This document shows positions 1 through 8,928 of a stretch of DNA of 64,000 bases, piece after piece. The translations under genes and the position numbers were made by a program. The stretch is from JBBQVS01 sp038211295 (lineage in GTDB: Bacteria > Chloroflexota > Ktedonobacteria > Ktedonobacterales > Ktedonobacteraceae). The stretch is taken from contig JBBQVS010000001.1 of NCBI GenBank assembly GCA_038211295.1, positions 62,001 through 126,000 on the forward strand, written 5' to 3'. The first letter of the stretch is position 1. Each line of letters begins with the position of its first letter. The notes beneath the pieces are model-generated. The model saw nothing but the letters and a program-made list of their open reading frames with translations, was not told the origin of the DNA and searched no databases.

Positions 1-1325
1 CAGTAGAGGGCGCAGTCGATGATCTGCTCAAAGGGATGACCTGGTTCGGAATGGATATTGATGAGGGGCCAATCGTTGGCGGTCCCTATGGCCCCTATTA
101 TCAGACGCAACGCAAAGCTCTGTACCAGCAGTATGCGTATCAGCTTATCGAATCGGGTCATGCCTACCCTTGCTATTGTACACCAGAGCGACTCGACGCT
201 ATGCGTAAGATGCAGGAGACCCGGAAGCTGCCGCCACGCTATGATCGCCACTGTCGCTTTCTTACCAAAGAGCAACGGGCGGCAAACGAGGCGGCAGGGG
301 CGACGTGGGTTGTCCGCTTCGCAATCCCGCTCGATGGCGAAACGATTGTTCACGATGAACTGCATGGTGACATGGTATTCAAGAACACAAACCTGGATGA
401 CATGGTTGTCTTGAAATCCAATGGCCTGGCTCCCTACCATCTGGCGCACCTCGTTGACGATCACGAGATGGCGATTACGCATATTCTGCGTGGCGAGGAT
501 TGGATTCCAAGTGCACCACTACATGTACAGATATACAATGCGTTGGGTTGGAATATTCCGTTACTCTATCATCTTCCAAACATTTTGGGCAAAGACAAGA
601 AGAAATTAAGCAAACGCCGCAATGCTCCCTCATGGTCGGATTTCCAGCGCGAGGGCTTCCTGCCAGAGGCTGTCATCAATTTCATAGCTCTGCTTGGCTG
701 GTCGTATGATGATAAGACTGAGATGTTCACACAAGCAGAACTTATAGAAGCATTCTCGCTGAAACGTGTTGGTATCGCCTCCGGCATCTACGACCCGGAG
801 AAGCTTACCTGGATGAATGGCGTCTACATTCGCAATCTCTCGCTCGATGAGTTGACACAGCGCACTCTTCCCTACCTGGAGCGTCCAGAAGCGGCGGGCG
901 GTCTTCCCGATAGCATACAGCGACCACTTGACCCGATCTATACAAAGCAGGTGCTGGCACTTGAGCAGGAGCGACTCAAAACATTGAGCGATGCGACTAA
1001 AGCGCATTTCTTCTTTGAGCACGAATTGATCTATGACGCACCAATGCTCATCCAGAAGGGCATCGATGCGACACGTACACACGATGCCCTGGTACAGGCG
1101 CACAACGGTTTAGCAACCTTAGAACAGTGGGAACGGTCAGTGATGGAAACCGCGATGGACGAACTGGGGAAAACGCTGGGCTTGAAGCGCGGGCAATTCT
1201 TCGGTGCATTGCGCGTCGCAGTAAGTGGTAGCAATGCAACACCACCACTCTTTCCAATGATGGAAGTGCTGGGTCGCGATGTAAGCATGAAGCGTATCGA
1301 GCAGGCAATCGCAAAACTCGGCTAA
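1..1325 (+). CDS. gltX: Glutamyl-tRNA synthetase, 5'-truncated by the window edge
   Basis: Cytoplasmic class I aminoacyl-tRNA synthetase that charges tRNA-Glu. The frame is open from base 3, so the gene begins upstream and the HIGH motif is outside the window. Visible features are the zinc-binding insert (C-Y-C, then a YDRHC segment), the HLVDDHEM and ILRGEDW segments of the catalytic core, and the KLSKR version of the KMSKS loop near base 610. An all-helical anticodon-binding half follows. The ATG at 36 lies inside the conserved fold and is not the real start. A perfect hairpin follows the stop. Whether it is discriminating (Glu only) or also charges tRNA-Gln cannot be told from this fragment. 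Confidence 0.96.
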   Translation, partial: VEGAVDDLLKGMTWFGMDIDEGPIVGGPYGPYYQTQRKALYQQYAYQLIESGHAYPCYCTPERLDAMRKMQETRKLPPRYDRHCRFLTKEQRAANEAAGATWVVRFAIPLDGETIVHDELHGDMVFKNTNLDDMVVLKSNGLAPYHLAHLVDDHEMAITHILRGEDWIPSAPLHVQIYNALGWNIPLLYHLPNILGKDKKKLSKRRNAPSWSDFQREGFLPEAVINFIALLGWSYDDKTEMFTQAELIEAFSLKRVGIASGIYDPEKLTWMNGVYIRNLSLDELTQRTLPYLERPEAAGGLPDSIQRPLDPIYTKQVLALEQERLKTLSDATKAHFFFEHELIYDAPMLIQKGIDATRTHDALVQAHNGLATLEQWERSVMETAMDELGKTLGLKRGQFFGALRVAVSGSNATPPLFPMMEVLGRDVSMKRIEQAIAKLG

Positions 1326-1335
1326 CATGTGGTAC

Positions 1336-1358
1336 GGGGAAGCTACAAGAGCTTCCCC
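1336..1358 (+). terminator. Hairpin terminator after gltX
   Basis: Perfect 9-bp stem (GGGGAAGCT / AGCTTCCCC) with a 5-nt loop, starting 10 nt after the gltX stop. There is no strong T-run, so termination efficiency is uncertain. Confidence 0.6.
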
Positions 1359-1391
1359 TGGTTACGTTTAAGATAACAGAGAAGGTTACTT

Positions 1392-2045
1392 ATGGTTAAT
1401 AAAGACTATATCCTTCGCATCGCCGAGAAGTTTGGTCGTGCATTGGCAATCATTCTTCATTTGCGCGAGTATAACAAACATGAAGAAGCATTGATCTATG
1501 TTGATGATATGTTGTTGCAAGCAACAGGACTTACCTCAGGTTTCGTAAATTCTGTCTCTAATGAGATGCTCCTACAAGCAATCTCTCCACTAGGTATATT
1601 AAACGTAGAAAAGTGTATCTGGATTGCGGTTTTGCTCAAAGCAGAGGGAGAAATTTTTGAGGAACAGGGCAAGACTAACGAAAGCTATTATCGCTACCTG
1701 AAATCACTGCTGCTCTACCTCGTTCTTCTGCCGCACGAACCCTCACTACAGGACTCTAACCTTGCCAACGACATACAAGAGCTGTTGAATAAACTCAAAG
1801 ATTATGAACTACCAGGAGAGGTAAAAGAAAAGCTGTTTCCCTATTACGAACATGTCGGGAAATATGATAAAGCTGAAGATGCACTTTTCGAGCTATTGGA
1901 GTTGCCAACCGCGAACAACGCACTACGTGGAAGTGGCATCGCTTTTTACAAACGCCTACAGGCAAGAAATGATGCTGATTTGTTGCAGGGAAACCTGTCA
2001 CGCGATGAGGTTGTAGAGGGGTTGGCCCAACTAGAAGCGTATTAA
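1392..2045 (+). CDS. DUF6483-like hypothetical protein
   Basis: 217-aa soluble, mostly alpha-helical protein of unknown function. Its opening (DYILRIAEKFGRALAIIL) and the following 'ALIYVDDMLLQATGL' segment resemble the DUF6483 family found in Firmicutes and Chloroflexi, as recalled without a search. The helical pairs in the second half look TPR-like (two-helix repeats around residues 70-160). The ATG at 1392 follows AGAGAAGG with suitable spacing. No catalytic motif, signal peptide or membrane segment is visible. It sits alone between gltX and a CPBP protease gene, so context gives no function. Confidence 0.7.
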   Translation: MVNKDYILRIAEKFGRALAIILHLREYNKHEEALIYVDDMLLQATGLTSGFVNSVSNEMLLQAISPLGILNVEKCIWIAVLLKAEGEIFEEQGKTNESYYRYLKSLLLYLVLLPHEPSLQDSNLANDIQELLNKLKDYELPGEVKEKLFPYYEHVGKYDKAEDALFELLELPTANNALRGSGIAFYKRLQARNDADLLQGNLSRDEVVEGLAQLEAY

Positions 2046-2133
2046 CACTAGACATGTACCCACCTTCTGTATTACACTTACTTAACACTCGCTTAACATT
2101 AAGCGGGTAGATTGAAAAAGTAGGTGGTTTTTG

Positions 2134-2814
2134 GTGGCTACATCAACACAAACGCAAAAGGTTTTTCTCCCCAGAAGAGGTTCTAACGTGTCATCGGTAC
2201 AATCATCAAAGATTGCTCGCTCTACAGTTGCTGACTCATGGCGATGGATGTGGCCCGACATTCTTATGCGTATTCTTCCAATGGGAGTACTCCCATTTCT
2301 TTATATTGTCTTGCTGCATTTGCCTCTCTCATTCTTAGGCTTGACGTTGCGCGATGTTCCACAGCAGCTTCTGCTTGGCCTGCTTGTTGGTGTTGGTATG
2401 GCTGCTTTCGCGACAACCTATCGCATACTGTTTGTCGGCCCCTGGTTTCGCTGGCCTACGCTCAGCGATCATCTATTTCAAGGAGTTTTCTACTTGCTCA
2501 TCAACGGGCCTGTCGAAGAACTCTTCTTTCGCGGCTTTATACTCGCGGTAGTCGCACAATGGACAGGAATGCTCTGGGTGGGCTGGCTTGTCAGTACAGC
2601 AATGTACACATTGTATCATCGCCTGGGCAAATGGAGTTGGCGTAGCGTTGGCGGTGTTGGCCTGGCAAGTCTGGTGTTTAGCATTGTGTATCTGGCACAA
2701 CCTAGCCCGCGTTCACTGCTCGCGGTCATCATTGTACATGGCTTTACTACCAGTGGCTTCCTTAGTTGGGGCGATGAAGTGATGTACCGTCAGTGGAAGT
2801 ATCGGCAGGCGTAA
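2134..2814 (+). CDS. CPBP family intramembrane metalloprotease
   Basis: Multi-pass membrane protein of the CPBP/Abi (CaaX protease and bacteriocin-processing, Rce1-like) family. The diagnostic motifs are EELFFRG (EExxxR) near residue 130 and a later His in VIIVHGF. Both contribute to the metal-dependent active site in this family. About six hydrophobic segments are visible. The GTG at 2134 is preferred over the TTG at 2131 because AGGTGG (2122-2127) is then 6 nt upstream. Substrate is unknown. Family members include prenyl-protein proteases and bacteriocin immunity proteins, but nothing adjacent indicates either role. Confidence 0.85.
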   Translation: MATSTQTQKVFLPRRGSNVSSVQSSKIARSTVADSWRWMWPDILMRILPMGVLPFLYIVLLHLPLSFLGLTLRDVPQQLLLGLLVGVGMAAFATTYRILFVGPWFRWPTLSDHLFQGVFYLLINGPVEELFFRGFILAVVAQWTGMLWVGWLVSTAMYTLYHRLGKWSWRSVGGVGLASLVFSIVYLAQPSPRSLLAVIIVHGFTTSGFLSWGDEVMYRQWKYRQA

Positions 2815-3021
2815 CAAGGATAGACCTGTGTTTTCGCATCTTTTTGAGGCCGCATGTCGTTGTATAAAGGGAGAGAACAAATCTATGTTCTTTCCCTCTT
2901 GCTTTTGTCCTATTTCGTTACCTTGCCAGTACCAATTCGTCTTCCCATTCAGGTACAATAAAATATAACAAATGTTCAGTAAGGGATTTCTTCTCTTTTT
3001 ATTCTTCGGAGGTTTAGTTCT

Positions 3022-3972
3022 TTGAAAATTGTCATCACCGGCGGAGCAGGGTTTATCGGCTCCAATTTGTCCGCGAGATTGATTGATGAGGGACACACCA
3101 TTCTCTGTGTCGATAACTTGCTCACTGGCTCTATAGAAAATATCGCACACTTACAGGATCATCCACGTTTCACCTTCGTACAACACGATGTTACGCAGCC
3201 CTTTCCTTTTGAAGCAGACGCGATCTTTCATCTTGCGAGTCCCGCAAGTCCTGTTGGTTATATGAATCATCCAATCGAGACAATTCTCGTCAATAGTCAA
3301 GGCACCTATCAAATGTTAGAGGCGGCGAAAAAGCAACATGCTATGTTTCTTATTTCTTCGACCTCCGAGATTTATGGCGATCCGCTGGTTCACCCACAGC
3401 GCGAAGACTACTGGGGTAATGTAAACCCAATCGGGCCACGCGCCTGCTATGACGAAAGCAAACGCTTGGGCGAGACCCTGACAATGGAATATTACCGTCA
3501 GTTTCAGGTCAACGCACGCATTGTCCGCATCTTCAATACCTATGGCCCCAATAGTCAAGCCGATGATGGGCGCATGATTCCTAATTTCATTACACAGGCA
3601 CTAAAAAATGAGCCGCTTACTATCTATGGCGATGGCATGAAGACGCGCAGTATCTGCTACGTAAGCGATCTCGTCGATGGCCTTATTCGTGCGATGTTTC
3701 AGCCAGAGACGGCAGGCGAGGTCTTTAACCTAGGCAATCCAGAAGAGCATACCGTCCTTGAATTCGCCCAGAAAATTATTCACCTGTGCAACGCATCATC
3801 CACTATTCAATTTGAGTCCAGTCGTATTGACGATCCAGAGCGTCGCCGCCCAAACATAACAAAAGCACAGCAGGAACTGGGCTGGCGTATTAACATTGGG
3901 GTGGAAGATGGCCTACGACGTACAATAGAGTGGTTCCGCAGTCATACAACTCATTTATCAACGGTCTCCTAA
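3022..3972 (+). CDS. NAD-dependent epimerase/dehydratase, UDP-glucuronate decarboxylase-like
   Basis: Extended short-chain dehydrogenase/reductase of 316 aa. The N-terminus carries the NAD-binding TGGAGFIGS glycine motif, and the catalytic YxxxK is present as YDESKR (around residue 151). The segments HLASPASP, SEIYGDP and FNTYGPN are typical of UDP-xylose synthase (UDP-glucuronate decarboxylase) relatives. It probably makes a nucleotide sugar for surface polysaccharide, which fits the O-antigen-ligase-like gene that follows. The start is TTG at 3022, supported by GGAGG at 3008-3012. Assignment to decarboxylase rather than 4-epimerase is by motif resemblance only. Confidence 0.87.
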   Translation: MKIVITGGAGFIGSNLSARLIDEGHTILCVDNLLTGSIENIAHLQDHPRFTFVQHDVTQPFPFEADAIFHLASPASPVGYMNHPIETILVNSQGTYQMLEAAKKQHAMFLISSTSEIYGDPLVHPQREDYWGNVNPIGPRACYDESKRLGETLTMEYYRQFQVNARIVRIFNTYGPNSQADDGRMIPNFITQALKNEPLTIYGDGMKTRSICYVSDLVDGLIRAMFQPETAGEVFNLGNPEEHTVLEFAQKIIHLCNASSTIQFESSRIDDPERRRPNITKAQQELGWRINIGVEDGLRRTIEWFRSHTTHLSTVS

Positions 3973-4015
3973 AAAGTCCTTGATGAATGCACATTCAAGA
4001 TAGAAATGCAGACAT

Positions 4016-5623
4016 ATGTATAACCCTGGCATAGAGCAATCGGGGCGGACTCTTTCTACCCCTACGCCACGCGCTTCGTTCGGGGCGAAAATGCGTGCAA
4101 GTGTACGCGAAAATGCCACATTCGCAAATGGCGTTGGCGTGGTGGCAGGGCTGCTTGCACTTGCGTGCCTGCTCCTCCTGCCAAATGCCACCTATTGGAA
4201 TATTCGTCTCCCGCTCTACCTTATTCTGGTCGTGTGGACGCTTTTACGTCCGCGTATAGCCCTCTATCTGCTCACATTCGCGATTCCCTGGGGTTCGCTC
4301 GATACTATTACGTTTGGGAAGCTGAACGTTAGTGGGACAGACATTCTTGTGATACTCTTGATTGTAAGCTGGTTGGGAAGCTTTATACTACGCTCGCAGG
4401 GAATGCATAGGCAGGGGTCGCTCGATAAAGCGACAGCCTCACTGCCACGCTATCTCCTGATTACGGCGGTTGCCTTGCTCTTCGCAATGGTACTCTCTAT
4501 TGCAACAGCATATAGCGTCAACGCAAGCATTAAAGACCTGATTAAATGGGTAGAGTTCTTAGCCGTACTTGTTCTAGGCGCGACATATTTACGTACTCGC
4601 AATCAGGTGTGGACACTTGTAATTCTTATTTGTCTCGCGGGCGTTTCACAAGCGTTCTATGGGTACGCGCAAAACTTTCTCAATCTCGGACCACAATCGT
4701 TTATTCGCGATGGTGGCTTGCGTGTTTATGGCACGTTCAACCAACCTAACCCCTATGCCGGCTACATCAATATGTCACTCCCTATTGCGCTCTCGCTTAC
4801 CTTACTTGCGCGAAACTGGGGAACGGCTCTGCTAGCAGGGACAGCAGCGATTTTTCTAGGCATAGCCGAATATCTCACGAAATCTAATGGCGGGCAGATC
4901 GCGATTAGTATTGCGATACTCTTCATCTTTATTGTCGGCTTTCCTCAACTTCGTAAGCTCGCGGCAATCGGGGGTGTTGGCGTGCTTGTGCTTATCGCGG
5001 CACTCACGGCGAACGTCATTCCACAACGCCTGACAAGGCCAGTGTTGAGCAAGCTTGGGCTAATCAAGATATCGTTTGAGCATCCCAGCGCACAAGATTA
5101 TTCGACTGCCGAACGACTCGCACACTGGATTGCAGGTATCAGAATGTTCACGGATCGTCCATTTACTGGTGTAGGTATTGGCAATTATGGAAGCGCGTAC
5201 AAACCATATCACATTGCGATCTTTGTCAACTCACTAGACCATGCACACAACTACTATATCAATATTGCCGCTGAAACGGGCATTATCGGCTTGGCCGCTT
5301 TCATACTCTTCCTGACCGCGATGTTCGTCGCAGGCGGACATGCGTATAGAACAATCAATCGTACATACGTGCGCCTAAAGGCGAAACGAACAACACCACA
5401 AAATGGCACGTCACGGCTTGAAGCATTAAATCAGTTAAACACATTCGGAATGTATAAAAATGATCGAGCCTTGGCAATCGGGCTGATCGCTTCTTTGCTT
5501 GGCATTTGTGTACACAATCTGGTAGATAACTTGTATGTTCATGGTATGACCATTTTGTTTGCATTGCTCATCATTGCGTTAATCCGACTTGCGGCGATAC
5601 ATACAGAAACAATTCATTCATAA
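4016..5623 (+). CDS. O-antigen ligase / polymerase (Wzy_C) family membrane protein
   Basis: 535-aa protein with about twelve hydrophobic segments. It contains the Wzy_C/WaaL signature region: a large extracytoplasmic loop after residue 340 followed by the HAHNYYINIAAETGIIGL segment (around residues 405-425). Members transfer or polymerise lipid-linked glycans at the outer face of the membrane. It lies between a nucleotide-sugar enzyme and a flippase-like protein, consistent with an exopolysaccharide or cell-surface glycan set. The acceptor cannot be deduced. The N-terminal 40 residues are hydrophilic and could indicate a later start. Confidence 0.85.
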   Translation: MYNPGIEQSGRTLSTPTPRASFGAKMRASVRENATFANGVGVVAGLLALACLLLLPNATYWNIRLPLYLILVVWTLLRPRIALYLLTFAIPWGSLDTITFGKLNVSGTDILVILLIVSWLGSFILRSQGMHRQGSLDKATASLPRYLLITAVALLFAMVLSIATAYSVNASIKDLIKWVEFLAVLVLGATYLRTRNQVWTLVILICLAGVSQAFYGYAQNFLNLGPQSFIRDGGLRVYGTFNQPNPYAGYINMSLPIALSLTLLARNWGTALLAGTAAIFLGIAEYLTKSNGGQIAISIAILFIFIVGFPQLRKLAAIGGVGVLVLIAALTANVIPQRLTRPVLSKLGLIKISFEHPSAQDYSTAERLAHWIAGIRMFTDRPFTGVGIGNYGSAYKPYHIAIFVNSLDHAHNYYINIAAETGIIGLAAFILFLTAMFVAGGHAYRTINRTYVRLKAKRTTPQNGTSRLEALNQLNTFGMYKNDRALAIGLIASLLGICVHNLVDNLYVHGMTILFALLIIALIRLAAIHTETIHS

Positions 5624-5641
5624 CGGAGGCTGCTAGAATAT

Positions 5642-6763
5642 ATGATAGATGATGCGTCACTTCCTGAAGGCTCTATTGTAGACGAAGAAAAGATATATGT
5701 TGAACCACTTGCTAGCAAGCAGGAAGAGCAAGAAATCAGCAGAGATCAGTTGTCGTTACGCAAACGCCTTTTAAACTGGCGTACTCTTGTGCCTCTTGTA
5801 ATTGTGCTTGTTTTGCTTGCATATCTTGCACAGAAAGCTCATATCAATCCACAACGGACATGGGCGGAGGTAAAGCAAGCAAACCTACTTTTCTTTTGCG
5901 CGGCCTTTCTCAGTTACTACGCCTCATTTCCTCTAAGAGCTGTACGCTGGCGTGTGCTTTTGGAAAACGTTGGCTTCACGAAAGAGAATGGTATTGTGTT
6001 ACCCTCGTTCTGGAAGTTAGTAGAGATCATTTATATCTCTTTCTTCGCCAATTCTATAGTGCCTGCAAAACTAGGCGATATATACCGTGCCTATCTGCTG
6101 CGACAGGAGATAAAGGTCTCGCTTTCTCGTGGTGTGGGAACCGTTCTAGCCGAGCGGCTACTTGATCTAATTGTGCTTCTCTTGCTCTTTATACCCGCTA
6201 TCATCATCAGTTTGCACGAGAATTTACCAGCACAGTTGCGTCTGGCTCTGGAAATCACTCTAGGTGCTGTATTCACTGGTATTGCAGCACTCTTTGTACT
6301 CCGTCAAGCCCGCGAACCAATTGCCAAGCTTGTACCCTCGCGCTTCCGCGACCAATATTATCACTTGCAAGAGGGGACACTTGGCTCATTCCGCCGAGTT
6401 CCTATACTTGCATTTCTGACAGTTGGTGTGTGGATGTGTGAGGCTCTCCGCTTCTTCTTTGTCGCGCTGGCATTAAACCTTATCCCTGGCGATTTTGTGC
6501 ATGTGTTTGCAGCCTGTATCTTTATTGGGCTAGGCGAGGCACTACTCACCGTTGTGCCAACAACCGGAGGCGGTGTTGGACTCGTCGAAGGTGGCATGGT
6601 CGCGATGATTGCCCTGTTTTACCATGGCGCGGATATCGCCAATCATACTGCCGCCGCGATTGTGCTGGATCGCATCATCAGCCTGGTAAGCCTGCTCGTC
6701 ATCGGCTTTCTTGTCTTCACGTTCGCGTTTAGTAGAAAAGCTATTAAAGAGACGCACAAATAG
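5642..6763 (+). CDS. Lysylphosphatidylglycerol synthase TM-region / UPF0104 flippase-like protein
   Basis: 373-aa integral membrane protein matching the LPG-synthase transmembrane region (MprF flippase-like, UPF0104). Recognisable parts are SFFANSIVPAKLGDIYRAYLL (residues ~124-144), a GVGTVLAERLLDLIVLL stretch and a late VPTTGGGVGLVEGG segment, all typical of this family. It lacks the cytosolic aminoacyl-transferase domain of MprF. It starts 18 nt after the previous stop with GGAGG upstream, so it is probably co-transcribed with the O-antigen-ligase-like gene. A role in moving a lipid or lipid-linked sugar is inferred from the family and its neighbours. Confidence 0.85.
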   Translation: MIDDASLPEGSIVDEEKIYVEPLASKQEEQEISRDQLSLRKRLLNWRTLVPLVIVLVLLAYLAQKAHINPQRTWAEVKQANLLFFCAAFLSYYASFPLRAVRWRVLLENVGFTKENGIVLPSFWKLVEIIYISFFANSIVPAKLGDIYRAYLLRQEIKVSLSRGVGTVLAERLLDLIVLLLLFIPAIIISLHENLPAQLRLALEITLGAVFTGIAALFVLRQAREPIAKLVPSRFRDQYYHLQEGTLGSFRRVPILAFLTVGVWMCEALRFFFVALALNLIPGDFVHVFAACIFIGLGEALLTVVPTTGGGVGLVEGGMVAMIALFYHGADIANHTAAAIVLDRIISLVSLLVIGFLVFTFAFSRKAIKETHK

Positions 6764-6771
6764 CAGCAGAC

Positions 6772-6800
6772 TTGACACAAAAATACGTCTCCATTATAAT
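6772..6800 (+). promoter_or_regulatory. Consensus sigma-A promoter for ybeY-dagK
   Basis: TTGACA (6772-6777), a 17-nt spacer and TATAAT (6795-6800): a perfect housekeeping promoter just after the upstream stop codon. Expected transcription start is about 6807. Confidence 0.85.
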
Positions 6801-6905
6801 TTCCGCGCATAGCTAAGAGATGCGAAGGCCGATATGTTTCGCTTTCTCGTCTCAAAAACGACTCAGAGGGAAACATACTATTTTTTGCATAAAGGCTCGT
6901 GTATT

Positions 6906-7463
6906 ATGTCCGAACATCAACAAATAGAACTCTACGTAACTGTTGGCGATGACCAACAAAATTCCTCAATTGAGGAACTACTTACCGTGGCTCCCGTAGA
7001 CGCGGTTGTTCAACGTACATTAGAGGCCGTCCACGTCTCGCAGGCGGTGATGCTTACACTGCTTATTACCGATGACGCAGGTATTCGCGAGATGAACAAA
7101 CAGTATCGGCAGCAGGACAAGCCAACCGATGTACTCTCTTTTCCACTTCTGGAGCAACCGCTTGTACAAGCTCCCCAAGAACAGCTGTGGGAAGTACAGG
7201 TAGATGCAGCGCAAAAGCCATCGGTGCCACTGTTTGTTACTCCTCCCGATACCATAACAAACCTTGGCGATATCGTCATGTCATGGCCTATGCTCGTGCA
7301 ACAAGCGGCACAAGCACAACATACTGTCATCTATGAGTTGCTCTACCTGCTCTCACATGGCGTGTTGCATCTTGTGGGCTATGACGATCAGAGCGAGGCG
7401 GGTTATCAAGCAATGGTTGGCATTCAACAAGCGGCCTTGCAAGCGGTGGGACAAAAGGCATAA
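6906..7463 (+). CDS. ybeY: Endoribonuclease YbeY (rRNA maturation), variant zinc site
   Basis: UPF0054-family metal-dependent RNase involved in 16S rRNA 3'-end maturation and ribosome quality control. The family signature is HGxLHLxGYDH. Here it reads HGVLHLVGYDDQ, so the third zinc-ligand His is replaced by Asp. The conserved core 'TDVLSFPL' and 'LGDIVMS' segments are present, with an insertion of about 25 residues between them. The chosen ATG (6906) gives the usual YbeY N-terminus and has AAAGG upstream. An in-frame ATG at 6834, 24 codons earlier and also preceded by GAAGG, remains possible because transcription should start near 6807. The dagK neighbour is 5 nt downstream, a common YbeY context. 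Confidence 0.9.
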   Translation: MSEHQQIELYVTVGDDQQNSSIEELLTVAPVDAVVQRTLEAVHVSQAVMLTLLITDDAGIREMNKQYRQQDKPTDVLSFPLLEQPLVQAPQEQLWEVQVDAAQKPSVPLFVTPPDTITNLGDIVMSWPMLVQQAAQAQHTVIYELLYLLSHGVLHLVGYDDQSEAGYQAMVGIQQAALQAVGQKA

Positions 7464-7468
7464 GAGCA

Positions 7469-7879
7469 ATGAGTCAACCCCCACATAGTCCTGTGCAAAC
7501 AGGAGGCGAACTGACCAAGTTTATTGCAGGCTTTGGCTTCGCGTTTCATGGGTTATGGTACGCGCTCCGTACTCAACGTAATGCCCGTGTTCACGCTATA
7601 ATTGCAGCACTCGCTATACTCGTGAGTATCTTCTTTCGCGTCTCTGCGGTTGAGTTTGCGATGATCTTTGTCGCGATCACAGGTGTGTTCGTCGCTGAAA
7701 TGTTCAATACCGTCATAGAGATTTGTGTTGACCTCGCCTCCCCTACCTATCATCCACTCGCGAAGATCGCAAAAGACGCGGCGGCCGGGGCGGTACTGCT
7801 CAACGCGATGCTTTCGGTGGTTATCGGTCTCTTCGTACTTGGCCCACATGTCTGGAGCTTTCTTTTTCAACGTCGTTGA
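7469..7879 (+). CDS. Diacylglycerol/undecaprenol kinase (DgkA family)
   Basis: 136-aa small integral membrane kinase with three predicted helices. Diagnostic residues are in the segments GFGFAFHGLWYALRTQRNARVH near the N-terminus and AEMFNTVIEICVDL and KDAAAGAVLL in the second half. In Gram-positive-type bacteria this family phosphorylates undecaprenol, recycling the lipid carrier for cell-wall synthesis. It begins 5 nt after the ybeY stop and shares its promoter. Substrate (undecaprenol versus diacylglycerol) is inferred from relatives. Confidence 0.9.
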   Translation: MSQPPHSPVQTGGELTKFIAGFGFAFHGLWYALRTQRNARVHAIIAALAILVSIFFRVSAVEFAMIFVAITGVFVAEMFNTVIEICVDLASPTYHPLAKIAKDAAAGAVLLNAMLSVVIGLFVLGPHVWSFLFQRR

Positions 7880-7916
7880 CTTCCTACATCTGCTGGCAAA
7901 ACACATACAAGCACGC

Positions 7917-8069
7917 TCATTCTTGTGTCTGTTCTTCCTCATCTTCCTTATCAGCAAGCATCTTTCTTTTTCCATAGTGCATCGTTAGCAGCACAAGTAG
8001 CACAGCAACGCACGCTCCCACGAGCAGTAGAACGCTTCCATAGGTAAGCAAAGTAACATTTGTATTCAT
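7917..8069 (-). CDS. 50-aa single-pass membrane miniprotein
   Basis: Short gene whose ATG (8069) directly abuts the TAA stop of the upstream 254-aa membrane protein gene, indicating translational coupling. The product has a short polar N-terminus, one hydrophobic helix (about residues 11-30), then a basic stretch (HYGKRK) and a strongly acidic tail (DKEDEEEQTQE). By the positive-inside rule the charged tail would be cytoplasmic. It ends at 7917 in the convergent gap after dagK. No family recognised. Its small size and topology recall CcoQ/CcmD-type accessory subunits, but that is only a resemblance. Confidence 0.6.
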   Translation of the reverse strand: MNTNVTLLTYGSVLLLVGACVAVLLVLLTMHYGKRKMLADKEDEEEQTQE

Positions 8070-8834
8070 TTACAACCCCAACACGAGCCAGGAGAATAAC
8101 GCGGCAAATGGCATCCACGCGCCCACGATAATACCTATCAATGCCACTTGCGACCATGCCCGACGCTCGATACGATCATACAAGAAGGGCAGGGCCGCGA
8201 CAATCAGCCCCTCGAAAAGCAGCACGTAGAGCGGCGTGTGGCCCAGCATCAAGGGCGTTGGTTTGTATCGCCACCACCCACCGTAATAGGCTAGCTCCTC
8301 ATAGAGCGGAATCTGAACCGCGCCTAACAGTCCGCTCAAGAGCATCGCTTTCCGTAAGCCAAGGAGTGTGCGTAATCGCCATGCGATGTAACCCAGATAC
8401 GTGAGTATGACCATCCACGAAAGCGGCATATACAGTGGTGAGGTCCAGAGCATAGGCGCATCCGTCGGATACACGAGAGAATGAACAACATACTGACCGG
8501 AGGCATCTGTAAACAGTTCACAAATGCCTGCGATAAAACCCGCAAGCAACAGCCTTCCCACAAGCGGACGTATATCTCGGAAAAGCAATAACGCGAGCAG
8601 GTAGAGCGAGAGTCCAACTTCAATCGCGCCAACATACCACCAGTGCGTTGTGATATCAATAAATGAGAATACAAGGTCTGAAAGAATGCCGATACCAATA
8701 GCAAGATCAAATAGAGTAAAAGTATGTATTGATGCTTTTTGCTCCAAGAGCTTTTCGGTATCTGTCCGCGCAAAGGGCAAAACAGTAAAACGTTTCAGGA
8801 AGACGTTTTTTTCTATCATATTTTTCAGTTCCAT
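8070..8834 (-). CDS. Hypothetical multi-pass membrane protein
   Basis: 254-aa protein with roughly seven hydrophobic segments separated by short loops. Aromatic-rich loops (THWWYVG, YYGGWWRYKP) and acidic residues at helix ends (LYEELAYYGGWW near residue 180) suggest a membrane cavity, resembling carotenoid-associated or small uncharacterised membrane proteins, but I cannot name a family. The N-terminal 40 residues are hydrophilic and cytoplasmic-like. It is followed without a gap by a 50-aa miniprotein gene, probably coupled. Confidence 0.7.
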   Translation of the reverse strand: MELKNMIEKNVFLKRFTVLPFARTDTEKLLEQKASIHTFTLFDLAIGIGILSDLVFSFIDITTHWWYVGAIEVGLSLYLLALLLFRDIRPLVGRLLLAGFIAGICELFTDASGQYVVHSLVYPTDAPMLWTSPLYMPLSWMVILTYLGYIAWRLRTLLGLRKAMLLSGLLGAVQIPLYEELAYYGGWWRYKPTPLMLGHTPLYVLLFEGLIVAALPFLYDRIERRAWSQVALIGIIVGAWMPFAALFSWLVLGL

Positions 8835-8928
8835 AGCCCATGTAGATTTTTTGTCTCTCCAAAGATTATAGGGTGGTAGCGGGAAAAATAGCTATGGTTA
8901 CGCTCTGTTATACAGAGTTCGTAAGCGT

